Source of the DNA: Methylophilus sp. 5
Lineage (GTDB): Bacteria; Pseudomonadota; Gammaproteobacteria; Burkholderiales; Methylophilaceae
Length of the DNA stretch: 64,000 nucleotides
Direction of reading: 5' to 3'
Assembly: GCF_000515275.1 (NCBI RefSeq)
Contig: NZ_KI911560.1
Location: forward strand, 744,001 to 808,000
Shown here: positions 1 to 8,244 of the stretch, piece after piece
Position numbering within the stretch: position 1 is the stretch's first letter
Layout of the letters: each line of letters begins with the position of its first letter
Position numbers and translations under genes: made by a program
The notes under the pieces: model-generated
What the model saw: only the letters and a program-made list of their open reading frames with translations
The model's database searches: none
Told to the model about the DNA's origin: nothing

Positions 1-96
1 ATGCGCAGCCCGCAAGTATTGTTGTGTGTGCAGGACTACCTCGCAGGCAAGCGTTATTCTTTAGACATTTTGAAGCATTTAGGCCAAGCACTATGA
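1..96 (+). CDS. C-terminal end of a probable NUDIX hydrolase (partial)
   Basis: The first 96 bases are open in frame 1 and end with TGA, giving about 31 residues containing [10 protein letters not shown]. The gene starts before the window, so the ATG at base 1 is probably internal. The tail resembles the end of the NUDIX hydrolase that often precedes mnmA in Betaproteobacteria, but no NUDIX box is visible here. The stop overlaps the mnmA start in an ATGA arrangement, which suggests translational coupling. Confidence 0.5.
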   Translation: MRSPQVLLCVQDYLAGKRYSLDILKHLGQAL

Positions 97-1187
97 GTAA
101 GCCACATGTGATCGTCGGGTTGTCCGGCGGTGTTGATTCTTCTGTTACTGCCTTGCTGTTAAAGCAACAAGGGTATCAGGTCACCGGTTTGTTTATGAAA
201 AACTGGGAAGACGATGATAATGATGAATACTGTTCTTCGCGCCAGGACTTAATCGACGCCGTTTCTGCTGCCGATAGAATTGGCATCGACATCGAAACCG
301 TGAATTTTAGCGCTGAGTATAAAGAGCGAGTGTTCGCTAACTTCTTGCAGGAGTATCAGGCTGGCCGCACGCCTAACCCGGATATTTTGTGCAATGCCGA
401 GATCAAGTTTAAAGCGTTTTTGGACCATGCCATGGGCATGGGTGCAGACTTAATCGCCACCGGCCATTATGCGCAAGTACGTGAAAACCCGATTCAACCT
501 GGCAACTTTCAACTGCTCAAAGCCGATGACGGCAGCAAAGACCAGAGCTACTTTTTGTCACGCCTGAACCAGGCACAATTGTCAAAAACATTGTTTCCGC
601 TGGGCAAGCATTTAAAGCGTGAAGTGCGTGAAATTGCACGTGAGCATGGCCTTGCCAATGCTGAGAAAAAGGATTCCACCGGCATTTGCTTTATCGGCGA
701 GCGCCCGTTCCAGGAGTTTTTGCAACGCTATCTGCCACGTCACCCTGGCGTGATGCGCACGCCGGAAGGCAAAGTGGTGGGTGAACACGAAGGCCTGATG
801 TATTACACCATTGGTCAGCGCCAAGGGCTTAAAATTGGTGGCAGCCGCGAGAGTAATGGCGAGCCTTGGTTTGTTGCGGCCAAGCATATGGCTGATAACG
901 AGCTAATTGTGGTGCAAGGGCACGACCACCCGTTACTGCAAAGCGATGGTTTAACAGCGGGCCAACTACACTGGATTAGCGGTGAAGAGCCTCAAACCAA
1001 CTGGGTCTATGCCGCCAAAACCCGTTATCGCCAACCAGACGCGCCGTGTGAAGTCGATGCCGTGAATGCCGAAGAAGCAACCATACGCTTTGGGCAACAT
1101 CAGTGGGCAATCACACCCGGGCAAAGCGTGGTGGTGTATGAAAGCAATGTCTGCCTGGGCGGCGGCATTATTACCGGTGCCATTTAA
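93..1187 (+). CDS. mnmA: tRNA-specific 2-thiouridylase MnmA
   Basis: MnmA makes the 2-thio group of the wobble uridine in tRNA-Lys, -Glu and -Gln, using ATP and sulfur relayed from IscS/Tus proteins in the cytoplasm. The 364-aa product has the usual length. The PP-loop SGGVDSS is close to the N terminus, the first catalytic cysteine lies in NPDILCN and the second in [13 protein letters not shown] start at ATG 93 because it gives the normal [14 protein letters not shown] terminus and overlaps the preceding stop by ATGA. A longer in-frame reading from base 24 would run through the preceding gene and is not likely. Confidence 0.97.
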   Translation: MSKPHVIVGLSGGVDSSVTALLLKQQGYQVTGLFMKNWEDDDNDEYCSSRQDLIDAVSAADRIGIDIETVNFSAEYKERVFANFLQEYQAGRTPNPDILCNAEIKFKAFLDHAMGMGADLIATGHYAQVRENPIQPGNFQLLKADDGSKDQSYFLSRLNQAQLSKTLFPLGKHLKREVREIAREHGLANAEKKDSTGICFIGERPFQEFLQRYLPRHPGVMRTPEGKVVGEHEGLMYYTIGQRQGLKIGGSRESNGEPWFVAAKHMADNELIVVQGHDHPLLQSDGLTAGQLHWISGEEPQTNWVYAAKTRYRQPDAPCEVDAVNAEEATIRFGQHQWAITPGQSVVVYESNVCLGGGIITGAI

Positions 1188-1267
1188 TCCACTTGCAAGG
1201 CATGGTTATTGCTTCTGCTTGCATAATATAATCATAATCAACACCAAGTGACGAGGAATGACACCTG

Positions 1268-1597
1268 ATGGCCTACGTATTAAAAAATCAAGAAGGTGCA
1301 ATTATTGCAACAAGCCCAGACACGCAAGTGGCCGCGGACTGGGTTGAAATTGATAATGCAGATACTGAATACCTGTGTTTTCTGGATGATGAACTGAAAA
1401 AGCACCACACCTTTCGTGAAAGCGATATTCAGCTGGCACGCGTGCTGGAGGACTTAATCAGTATTTTGATCGATCGCAGCCTGATCAGTTTTACCGACTT
1501 TCCTAGCCCGGCACAAAAACGCTTGAACGAACGCCAAACCTTGCGTCATAAAAACAACCTTCAGCTGCTGGCTGATGATGACATGCCGCCACTATAA
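1268..1597 (+). CDS. Small conserved protein, 'tryptophan synthase subunit beta-like' family
   Basis: A 109-aa soluble acidic protein with no signal peptide or membrane segment. The central part, with ARVLEDLISILIDRSLISFTD and a following PAQKRLNERQ, matches a small family found next to housekeeping genes in many Proteobacteria and carried in databases under the unhelpful name 'tryptophan synthase subunit beta like protein'. It has no PLP lysine or catalytic motif of tryptophan synthase, so the name should not be read as a function. A GAGGAA ribosome binding sequence lies about 12 bases before the ATG. Confidence 0.7.
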   Translation: MAYVLKNQEGAIIATSPDTQVAADWVEIDNADTEYLCFLDDELKKHHTFRESDIQLARVLEDLISILIDRSLISFTDFPSPAQKRLNERQTLRHKNNLQLLADDDMPPL

Positions 1598-1844
1598 TAC
1601 AGTGCGCAGAAATCTCCGCTTAAGGTAAATGATTTCTGCGTGTCACACGCTTTACCCTCTGCCCCACTCCCACCACCTTTAGCTTCACCTCACTAATATG
1701 TGCTGGCTAGCCCTAGCCACAAGCAAAAGTGCTCACTCACTTAGCTTGCTGCTTTAACCATCAAGCCCAGTTTTACACGTAATGGCGTTGGCCATGAAGA
1801 CAACGACAACCCTAATGCTTGAAGCTTCAACTTAAGATGAAATT
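1598..1844. other. Intergenic stretch with one hairpin
   Basis: No gene is seen between 1598 and the Fur box at 1850. A 9-bp inverted repeat (CGCAGAAAT at 1605-1613 and its complement at 1632-1640) follows the preceding gene. It has no T-run, so it is at best a weak terminator or a processing site. Confidence 0.5.
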
Positions 1845-1849
1845 GACAA

Positions 1850-1864
1850 TCATTCTCATTATCA
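1850..1864. promoter_or_regulatory. Fur box upstream of the PEP-CTERM metalloprotease operon
   Basis: TCATTCTCATTATCA matches 11 of 14 positions of the 7-1-7 Fur consensus. The overlapping 19-mer at 1845-1863 matches 15 of 19 bases of the classical E. coli Fur box. It lies about 50 bases before the first start codon of the following operon, so repression by Fe-Fur is the natural inference. Confidence 0.75.
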
Positions 1865-1912
1865 ATTAGCATATAAACTCCCAAACAATTAATAAAAAGA
1901 GGAGAGGTTCAT

Positions 1913-1987
1913 ATGACATGCGCAAGCAGCGTCTTAATCACACGGGCATACAGATTGACTACCCAGCAAACCGAGGTGGCGCCATGA
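1913..1987 (+). CDS. 24-residue leader peptide, translationally coupled to the metalloprotease
   Basis: ATG at 1913 follows a strong AGGAGAGG sequence at ideal distance, better than that of most genes in this window. The frame encodes 24 residues beginning MTCASSVLI and ends with TGA at 1985-1987, which overlaps the ATG of the next gene (ATGA). It lies directly below a Fur box. Such an arrangement fits a leader or uORF that couples translation of the first metalloprotease. No database family is recognised and the peptide itself may have no function. The frame could also be a by-product of a strong ribosome binding site for the alternative start at 1918. Confidence 0.5.
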   Translation: MTCASSVLITRAYRLTTQQTEVAP

Positions 1988-2730
1988 CACCTTTGTTTAA
2001 AAGAGTAAGAAATATCACACTCTTGGCATGCCTGTTTTCAAACGCGGCGTGGGCTGGTTACTACCCCATGTATGCCAGTTGGGACCAACCCAATGGCCCA
2101 GGCTCAGACATCACGCTGACGTACAGCTTTAGCAACCTGTTTGATGGCGACGTGGTCGATGCTAACGGACATCCATTCTCGGTAGACATTATGCGCAGCG
2201 CTTTTGAGCAAGCCTTTACCGACTACGCCACAGTGCTGCCGATACACTTTATAGAAGTTGCCGACGCTGGTCCGCTACCGGAAACCGGCGAATATGACCC
2301 CACAGGCCTGGCAGATATTCGTATTGGTGTGGTGCCATTTATAGACGATGCCAACGCCTATGCTTACTTTCCGCAAGATACTGCAACCAGCGGTCTGGCA
2401 GGCGATGTGGTATTTAACGGTGAGCGCTTTGGGCTAGGCTGGTCGCCCATATTTTTCTACGCGGTCGCGCAACACGAACTAGGGCATTCACTGGGCATGG
2501 GGCACTACATCAACGATGACGCCCCCACCGAGACAACGTTTGCCAACGCTGCCTACAACGGCCCGATTTTACCCTTGAACAGCCTGACGATCTCCGCCCT
2601 GCAAGCGGTCTATGGCGCAGGCACGGGGTCTGTGACTCCACTGTCTGCCGTGCCGGAACCTGGCAGCAGCGCATTATGGCTCGCAGGCTTATCCCTGCTC
2701 TTTTTTAGCAGAGAAAGAAAATACAAATGA
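1984..2730 (+). CDS. PEP-CTERM-anchored matrixin-like zinc metalloprotease
   Basis: The 248-aa product starts with a signal peptide cleaved near AWA-GYY, carries the metzincin zinc motif HELGHSLGMGH at residues 164-174, and ends with a PEP-CTERM sorting signal (VPEP at about 223, hydrophobic stretch, RERK tail). It is therefore a predicted exported matrixin-type protease handled by an exosortase, which is not in this window. I choose ATG 1984 because a GAGGTGG sequence precedes it and the signal peptide begins exactly here; the upstream in-frame start at 1918 would put 22 charged residues in front. The stop overlaps the start of the next metalloprotease. The Fur box at 1850 implies expression under iron limitation. 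The substrate is unknown. Confidence 0.8.
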   Translation: MTPLFKRVRNITLLACLFSNAAWAGYYPMYASWDQPNGPGSDITLTYSFSNLFDGDVVDANGHPFSVDIMRSAFEQAFTDYATVLPIHFIEVADAGPLPETGEYDPTGLADIRIGVVPFIDDANAYAYFPQDTATSGLAGDVVFNGERFGLGWSPIFFYAVAQHELGHSLGMGHYINDDAPTETTFANAAYNGPILPLNSLTISALQAVYGAGTGSVTPLSAVPEPGSSALWLAGLSLLFFSRERKYK

Positions 2731-3662
2731 AGCGATTACATCATGCATTAGTGCTAGCTGGTCTGATGCTCACGCAGCCAGCACAAGCATTAACCATTGA
2801 GTTTGACTACACCTATGACACCAAAGGTTTTTTTACCGACTTGCTAACAGGTGCGCCCATCATTGAACGCCGTGCAATACTCACACAGGCAGCTTCATTT
2901 TATAGTGGATTCACCGACAGCCTCAGCGCCATTACGCCACAAACTGGCGATCAGTGGTCGGTACAAATCACCCACCCCAGCTTGGGCGGCGGCGCCATCA
3001 CTCTTAACAACCTCGACATTGCTGCAGACACCTTGCGCATTTATGTTGGCGGCTCAAACTCGGCCCCAGGCGTACTCGGTTTTGCTGATAGCGGATACAA
3101 CCTCATCGCCAGCGGCTCAGAGGCATTTACTGATGCAGTCGCCACCCGTGGGCAGGAGAATGCCATTGGGGCTAGCGCGACTGACTATGGCGTTTGGGGC
3201 GGCATGATCTGGTTTAACGCCAACAACAGCTGGCACTTTGGCAGCGATGCGGCAGGCCTGATGCCAGGAACACCAGACTTTCTAACCACGGCCACGCATG
3301 AGATCGGCCATATCCTTGGTTTTGGCTCGGCAGACTCCTGGTGGGCACAGACTGACAATGGCTACTTCACTGGCACAAATTCCGTCACGGCTTATGGTGA
3401 TGCCATTCCACTGGATCGCTTTGGCGCGCATTGGGCCACTGGCACCATGAGTACGGTCGAAGGTGTGCCACAAGCCACCATGATGGACCCCAGCACACCG
3501 GCAGGTAACCGTGAGCTACCCACACTGCTAGACTACGCAGCCTTTGCAGACATCGGCTGGCAAGTGACGGCAACTGCCGTGCCTGAGCCAGAAACCTACG
3601 CCCTACTCATGGCGGGGCTCATGCTGGTTGCACGTGCATCCCGCCGCAAACAGGTTGCCTAA
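2727..3662 (+). CDS. PEP-CTERM-anchored metalloprotease (NF038122-like)
   Basis: A 311-aa exported protein: signal peptide ending near AQA-LTI, zinc motif HEIGHILGFG at residue 191 onwards, and a PEP-CTERM tail (VPEPE at about 285, then a membrane stretch and ASRRK). The motif lacks the third histidine at the usual metzincin spacing (HEIGHILGFGS), as in the NF038122 family of PEP-CTERM proteases, where the third ligand lies elsewhere. The start overlaps the preceding stop (ATGA), so both proteases form one translationally coupled operon under the Fur box at 1850. A bidirectional terminator follows. The product probably stays at the cell surface or in extracellular polymer; its substrate is not known. 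Confidence 0.75.
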   Translation: MKRLHHALVLAGLMLTQPAQALTIEFDYTYDTKGFFTDLLTGAPIIERRAILTQAASFYSGFTDSLSAITPQTGDQWSVQITHPSLGGGAITLNNLDIAADTLRIYVGGSNSAPGVLGFADSGYNLIASGSEAFTDAVATRGQENAIGASATDYGVWGGMIWFNANNSWHFGSDAAGLMPGTPDFLTTATHEIGHILGFGSADSWWAQTDNGYFTGTNSVTAYGDAIPLDRFGAHWATGTMSTVEGVPQATMMDPSTPAGNRELPTLLDYAAFADIGWQVTATAVPEPETYALLMAGLMLVARASRRKQVA

Positions 3663-3678
3663 ACCACAGCTTGAATGT

Positions 3679-3711
3679 AAAAACGCCCCGCTTAACAACG
3701 GGGCGTTTTTT
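3679..3711. terminator. Bidirectional rho-independent terminator
   Basis: AACGCCCCG and CGGGGCGTT pair around a short loop, flanked by A-run and T-run, so it can end both the metalloprotease operon on the plus strand and the receptor gene on the minus strand. Confidence 0.9.
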
Positions 3712-3749
3712 ATGCTCAAAAGAAAAGCTAGTGAGCGGTGCCGGGCGTA

Positions 3750-6101
3750 TTAATAAGTTAACTCCACCAAAAACTTTACGTTTCTGCCGGGCCCGTAGAT
3801 ACCAATGCCGCCCATAGAACCATCAAGACGATAGATCTCATTTTTAAGGTTCTCACCAATTAAACGCAACGTGAGCTGCTCATTCACTTTAAAGCGCGCC
3901 CCCGCATTCCATAGCTCAAATGCATCCTGCACACCAAACTGATAAGGGCTATTGTTCGTACCATCCCCACTCAGCAGAATATTTCTTTCCGACACTTTAC
4001 GGTAGGTCAGATTAACATCCAGGTTCTTAGTCAGTTCGGCGCCAAGGTTAACATTCAATGCATTGCCTGGCGCAGTATATAAAGGCGCATAAGTTAAGCC
4101 GGTGAACATCTCGCCTCTTAATCTCGAATAACCCGTGCGTAAATACAATCCGTGATATTGCATAAAACTTTCCACCTCTACACCGTTGCGGCGCTCCCAG
4201 CCATTTTGGGTGATATTGCCATCCGTATCTCCTCGCAGCGAGATCAACAGATGTGAAGTATAGGTATGGTAAAAGTTAAGCTTTCCAGAAAACCAGACAT
4301 CGGTATTCAGTAGATGTGGCGTTTGATAGCTCACCCCGGCTTCTGTCGTTTCGGATCGTTGCGGCTGGTACAAGTCACCGCAAATGAACGATGCAGGTCC
4401 ATTGACAGGCATCAACCCACTACGGCAGCGGCTAAAAGCGCCTTGAGTAAAGTACTCATCAATCAACGGCGGACGAAAACCCTGGCCATAGTTGCTATAA
4501 AAGGTCAGCTTGTCCGGGTTAGTTTTAGCAAAAGCATCATAAGCCAGCCCCAAGCTCCAGGTCTCTTCTTTAAATCTGATCGTGCTTTTCTGATCATACG
4601 GCTCCAGTAAATCAAGTGTCCCACCAGCAGCCTCTACTTTATAACGGTCTTGCCGATAGCCAGGAGTAACTGTGAATTGGCCGATCTCCAGCTTTGGCTG
4701 AACATACATTGCCTCAAACGACTTGCGCCCGGGCGGTGCTGAGGCATTGAATCCATTGGGATATAAGGATTGCATGAACGTATTGAGGTTATCATAAAAC
4801 CTTGAAATTTCCCGTTCACTCGAGTTGTATTGATAACCCGCCAGCAATGAAGCGGTCAATGAATCCGACTCAAAAAGCACTGCGCGGTTACTAATATCTA
4901 CCGTCTTGGTCCTATACTCGTAAGTATCATTCAGATTACCGCGACAAGTCGTTGTATCAGCAGGATTCGAGGTATTAACAACTCCATTACACTGAGATTG
5001 CCGCGGATTAAATGTAGAACCAAACGAAGGCCCCTGCCCGATTAAATCATGCAGATTCGTATGTCCGGCACCTACTGTCGCTTTTAAATTAATCAACGGA
5101 CTTTCTGGGTCATAATTCACGGTTTCAGACCAGGTCAGGTCGTCTACCGTGCGAATCACGTTACCAAAAAAACCAGGCTGGCCACCGGTCGCATCATATG
5201 GCTGCAAACCAGTATCATCGAATTTGACGATAGAGGTGACTAATTGCAGGTCTTCAGTGGGAAACAAACTTACCTTAAGCAAATGCGAAACGGATTCAAT
5301 GGCCGAGCTATCCAGCTTGGTGCCATCTCCCAAAGTCATGTTATTCGCCTGGCGATTGGAGTAGTTATACAAAATATCCACCCGCTCATCTGGCCGCGCG
5401 TACAACATGTAAGAGCGCGAATATTCATCACTGTTATTACCATAGCCAAACTTAACTTTGCCGCCATATTTCTGGCCGGGCTTCAAAAAGTCTTCTGCAT
5501 TTTTCGTGGTGGCATTAATGGTGCCACCTAATGAACCTGAACCACTGGTGATTTGCGGGCCACGCTGCACCTCAATACTTTTCAATAACTCTGGTTCAAT
5601 AAATGTGCCGCCCATGCGGTACTTTTCAAACCCTTTAGGTACGCCATCCACTTTCACCATGACATCTTCATTGTCGCCGTAACCGCGAATATTGAATGTC
5701 ATGCCGCTAGGTCGTGGACCACCAGAAATAGACACACCAGGCACAGATCGCACCGCATCAAAAATATTGCTGGGCTGGGCACGTTGCAGTTGCTCACTGG
5801 TGATGGTGGTAATCGGCAACGTCCTATTGATACCCGTCTCAGGTTCTTTTACTTTAGTATCTGTCACCGACACTTCAGGCAAGGTATCTACCTGCTCAGA
5901 ATCGGCTTTTTTCTGCGGCTTGCTTGCTTGGGCAGGCACTTCTTCACTCACAGTCTCTGCAACCATTTGCTCATCTGCCTGTGCCAGCAAACTCCATGAA
6001 GCCATGGCTAGCCAATACACAATAACGATGATACCGACAGGTCGGCGCGATAAATCAGGCTTTTTAAAACGTTGTTGCCAGGAGTGGTCAGAGCTTGCCA
6101 T
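3750..6101 (-). CDS. TonB-dependent receptor, hemoglobin/transferrin/lactoferrin type
   Basis: A 783-aa outer-membrane receptor. After a long N region and hydrophobic signal segment (WLAMASWSLLAQA) there is a TonB-box-like region (TLPEVSVTD), a plug domain with NIRGYGDNEDVMVKVDG and the RGPQITSGSGSLGGTIN segment typical of heme/hemoglobin receptors, and a beta-barrel ending in an aromatic residue (FLVELTY). It should import heme or another iron carrier with energy from TonB-ExbBD encoded at 35.8-37.9 kb. It is the last gene after a PEP-CTERM protein and a 62-aa protein that follow a strong Fur box at 7219. The ligand cannot be fixed from the sequence. No clear ribosome binding sequence is seen before the chosen ATG. 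Confidence 0.85.
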   Translation of the reverse strand: MASSDHSWQQRFKKPDLSRRPVGIIVIVYWLAMASWSLLAQADEQMVAETVSEEVPAQASKPQKKADSEQVDTLPEVSVTDTKVKEPETGINRTLPITTITSEQLQRAQPSNIFDAVRSVPGVSISGGPRPSGMTFNIRGYGDNEDVMVKVDGVPKGFEKYRMGGTFIEPELLKSIEVQRGPQITSGSGSLGGTINATTKNAEDFLKPGQKYGGKVKFGYGNNSDEYSRSYMLYARPDERVDILYNYSNRQANNMTLGDGTKLDSSAIESVSHLLKVSLFPTEDLQLVTSIVKFDDTGLQPYDATGGQPGFFGNVIRTVDDLTWSETVNYDPESPLINLKATVGAGHTNLHDLIGQGPSFGSTFNPRQSQCNGVVNTSNPADTTTCRGNLNDTYEYRTKTVDISNRAVLFESDSLTASLLAGYQYNSSEREISRFYDNLNTFMQSLYPNGFNASAPPGRKSFEAMYVQPKLEIGQFTVTPGYRQDRYKVEAAGGTLDLLEPYDQKSTIRFKEETWSLGLAYDAFAKTNPDKLTFYSNYGQGFRPPLIDEYFTQGAFSRCRSGLMPVNGPASFICGDLYQPQRSETTEAGVSYQTPHLLNTDVWFSGKLNFYHTYTSHLLISLRGDTDGNITQNGWERRNGVEVESFMQYHGLYLRTGYSRLRGEMFTGLTYAPLYTAPGNALNVNLGAELTKNLDVNLTYRKVSERNILLSGDGTNNSPYQFGVQDAFELWNAGARFKVNEQLTLRLIGENLKNEIYRLDGSMGGIGIYGPGRNVKFLVELTY

Positions 6102-6179
6102 AAGGGAGCACTTTTATTCTAGGGTTGGATAGAAACAAAGGGGCCGAACGCCCCTTTGTAGTCGCCGCACTAATTAAAA

Positions 6180-6836
6180 TTAGGCGTTGTTTTTAGCAGA
6201 ACGACGTGCAGCGAAAGCCATCAAGCCCAGGCCCAATGCCATCATGCTGTAAGCTTCTGGTTCTGGTACTGGTGTCACTGTTGGTACAGAAACAGCAGCC
6301 AGTGCCAATTGATCCAGGCTCATGCTTGATGAAGTAGAGTTGAATTTAAAGGTATACAGGCTGGCTGCGCTAACGCTGGTCCATTTCCAGAACAGCTCTT
6401 GCTCAGCAGTGGCGCCGCCCATGACAGTGCCTTGATCTTCATTGAATTGCAGCACAGAAGTGGCAGAAACACCGTTCAATGTCGCAGTCGCGCTGGCCAA
6501 TGTGCCCAGCGTACCAATACGCAGGTAAACATCAAACAAACCACTGGTTGCACCGCTCAATGTTGCTGTGAAAGAAGTTGCGCCAGAAAAACTGTAAATA
6601 TTGCCGCCGCCAGTAATGAAAGAACCACCTGATGTTTCTTTTACGGAAGCCGTGGTGCCAGCAGTCAAAGCAACTTCTGGTGATGTATCGGTCGTGCCGT
6701 TAAAAAGATTCCACTCAGCGTAGCTGGTTGGTGTCGCTGTGCCCCATGGGGTAGCTGAATCCCATACCGCTTGTGTTGCAAAAGCAGAGCTGCTAAATGC
6801 CATGCCCAAAGTAAGTGCTAATACTGAAACTTTCAT
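6180..6836 (-). CDS. PEP-CTERM sorting domain protein, function unknown
   Basis: A 218-aa exported protein rich in Thr, Ser, Ala and Gly. It has a clean signal peptide (MKVSVLALTLGMAFSSSAFA) and a PEP-CTERM tail (VPEPEAYSMMALGLGLMAFAARR). The body is predicted beta-rich and has no catalytic motif that I recognise. GAGGAG lies 10 bases before ATG 6836. An alternative start at 6887, also with AGAGGT in front, would add 17 residues, seven of them basic. It lies 78 bases upstream of the TonB receptor gene and downstream of a Fur-controlled 62-aa gene, so a role as surface iron or heme binding partner of the receptor is possible but unproven. Confidence 0.75.
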   Translation of the reverse strand: MKVSVLALTLGMAFSSSAFATQAVWDSATPWGTATPTSYAEWNLFNGTTDTSPEVALTAGTTASVKETSGGSFITGGGNIYSFSGATSFTATLSGATSGLFDVYLRIGTLGTLASATATLNGVSATSVLQFNEDQGTVMGGATAEQELFWKWTSVSAASLYTFKFNSTSSSMSLDQLALAAVSVPTVTPVPEPEAYSMMALGLGLMAFAARRSAKNNA

Positions 6837-6852
6837 GATTTTAAATCTCCTC

Positions 6853-6866
6853 AACAAGCGCTTGTT
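6853..6866. promoter_or_regulatory. 14-bp perfect palindrome before the PEP-CTERM gene
   Basis: AACAAGCGCTTGTT lies next to the ribosome binding sequence of the gene ending at 6180. It could form an RNA hairpin that affects translation, or be an operator. No assignment is possible. It lies within the coding part of the longer alternative start at 6887. Confidence 0.35.
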
Positions 6867-6993
6867 CCCCTTCCTCTCGAAGGCCATTGCGCTACCTCTA
6901 AAATAAGTCTCACGGACCCACACCGTTGAGTATTTCAATCTCCATGCTGGATACGCATGGTTGTAAAACTGAAATTGAGAGAATAAATGAAGC

Positions 6994-7182
6994 TTATTTT
7001 TCTATCGCAGCGTCAAAGTCAACCACAAAGCGGTATTGTTTGCCGCAATCAATAATGACTTCTTTTTGTCCGCGCTTTAGCAAACGAATATCGACCTTGA
7101 TGCTGCCAAAACCATCATGCGCAATCAGCTCATCCAGTAAGTCGAGCAATCTTTTTTTAACGGGCATATTTATCGCTTGCAT
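6994..7182 (-). CDS. Conserved small protein of unknown function, Fur-box controlled
   Basis: A 62-aa cytoplasmic protein with an alpha segment (KKRLLDLLDELIAHDGFG) followed by a beta-like part (IKVDIRLLKRGQKEVIIDCGKQYRFVVD). It has no signal peptide. The coding quality and the perfectly placed Fur box (7219-7233, about 37 bases before the ATG) support a real gene. I do not know its family by function. It probably heads the minus-strand operon with the PEP-CTERM protein and the TonB receptor, although the 157-base gap to the next gene could hold another promoter. The ribosome binding sequence is poor. Confidence 0.65.
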   Translation of the reverse strand: MQAINMPVKKRLLDLLDELIAHDGFGSIKVDIRLLKRGQKEVIIDCGKQYRFVVDFDAAIEK

Positions 7183-7218
7183 AGAGTTTATTCATCATTG
7201 CTTTGTTTATTTTTTAAA

Positions 7219-7233
7219 TGATAACAATTATCA
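7219..7233. promoter_or_regulatory. Fur box, near-perfect
   Basis: TGATAACAATTATCA matches 13 of 14 defined positions of the Fur 7-1-7 consensus and is extended by AAA/TTT on both sides. The same 15-mer recurs at 29707. It lies upstream of the 62-aa gene at 6994-7182 on the minus strand. Confidence 0.9.
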
Positions 7234-7443
7234 TTTAGTTTTTCAATAAAAAATCAGTAAAAACAACAGGGTAAAGAAATATTTACACTTGGAAAAAAAA
7301 GATAACAAGAAATGTAAGATGCACGATGCCCGCCCCAGACAATGATTGGCGGGGAAAAACGCAGTAAAAGCAGGAGAGAATTAGAGAGGAAACAACATCA
7401 GGCCGACGCAGAAATGTTTATCTGCGCCGGCAAAGCCTAACAG

Positions 7444-8067
7444 CTATGGCTGCGGCATGGTTTGTTTAAAACTGGGGCGTTTAACCAGTACGCCATAGTG
7501 TTTGGCCAGGTTGGGAAACTTTTCTTGCCAGTATTTACCTTCCCATTGGATATTCTTAAAGCGTAAGTCCAGATAGCCCAGCGCCGTGCCCAAGGCAATA
7601 TCTGCCAAACTAAAGGTTTCGTTCACACACCACTTCTTTTTGAGCAGGTCATCATCCAGCGCAGTCAGCCCGGCAGTCACTTTGGCAAACTGTTTTTCAA
7701 TCCAGGCGGCAGACTGTTGCGCGTCTGGCTTGCGCTGTTCCAGCATGGCAGCCACCGCCGCATCACACACGCCATCTGCCAGGGCTTCCCAGCGGCGCAC
7801 TTTAATTTTGGCTGAATGATCTTGCGGAATCAGGTGTGCGACCGGCGTACGGTGATCCAGATACTCGACAATCACGCGCGAGTCATACAGGGCATCGCCA
7901 TCGTCGAGCACCAGCACAGGCACCTTACCTAAAGGGTTATGTTGGCTGACCGGGCAATCCGGGGCTGACAACACCACCTCGGTTAACGTCAGATCAACAT
8001 GTTTTTCGATGGCCACAATACGCACCTTGCGTGCGTAGGGACTGTTTACCGTATATAAAAGCTGCAT
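7444..8067 (-). CDS. Glutathione S-transferase family protein
   Basis: A 207-aa cytoplasmic protein with the N-terminal thioredoxin-like domain (LLYTVNSPYARKVRIVAIEK, where the SPYARKVR segment supplies the active-site serine region) and the PLGKVPVLVLDDG and DSRVIVEYLD glutathione-binding motifs. The C-terminal helical domain carries SLADIALGTALGYLD. This fits bacterial GSTs of the YibF/beta-like group that conjugate or reduce glutathione adducts; the substrate cannot be predicted. It stands alone, divergent from nadC. Confidence 0.9.
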   Translation of the reverse strand: MQLLYTVNSPYARKVRIVAIEKHVDLTLTEVVLSAPDCPVSQHNPLGKVPVLVLDDGDALYDSRVIVEYLDHRTPVAHLIPQDHSAKIKVRRWEALADGVCDAAVAAMLEQRKPDAQQSAAWIEKQFAKVTAGLTALDDDLLKKKWCVNETFSLADIALGTALGYLDLRFKNIQWEGKYWQEKFPNLAKHYGVLVKRPSFKQTMPQP

Positions 8068-8178
8068 AGTGTGATGTGAGCCAGAAGATTGAGACTTTTA
8101 CCCGAAAAAAATACCCCATGACGAAAAGCTAATGACTAAAAATCGCTGATCTTATCGCTTGTTTTGGGGCGCTTTTAT

Positions 8179-8184
8179 TATAAT
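8179..8184 (+). promoter_or_regulatory. Possible -10 box for nadC
   Basis: A perfect TATAAT lies 61 bases upstream of the chosen nadC start. The -35 region (CTTGTT at 8158-8163, spacing 15) is weak, so the call is tentative. Confidence 0.4.
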
Positions 8185-8244
8185 AGCTTTTGGCATGGGC
8201 TTAGAATGGTCACATGCATATTTTTTAACCTTGCTGGCAACCAA

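Noticed and set aside
7329-7354. GC-rich inverted repeat CCCGCC-GGCGGG as a terminator of the GST gene
   Set aside because: No T-run follows on the minus strand, and the stem is short with a long loop.
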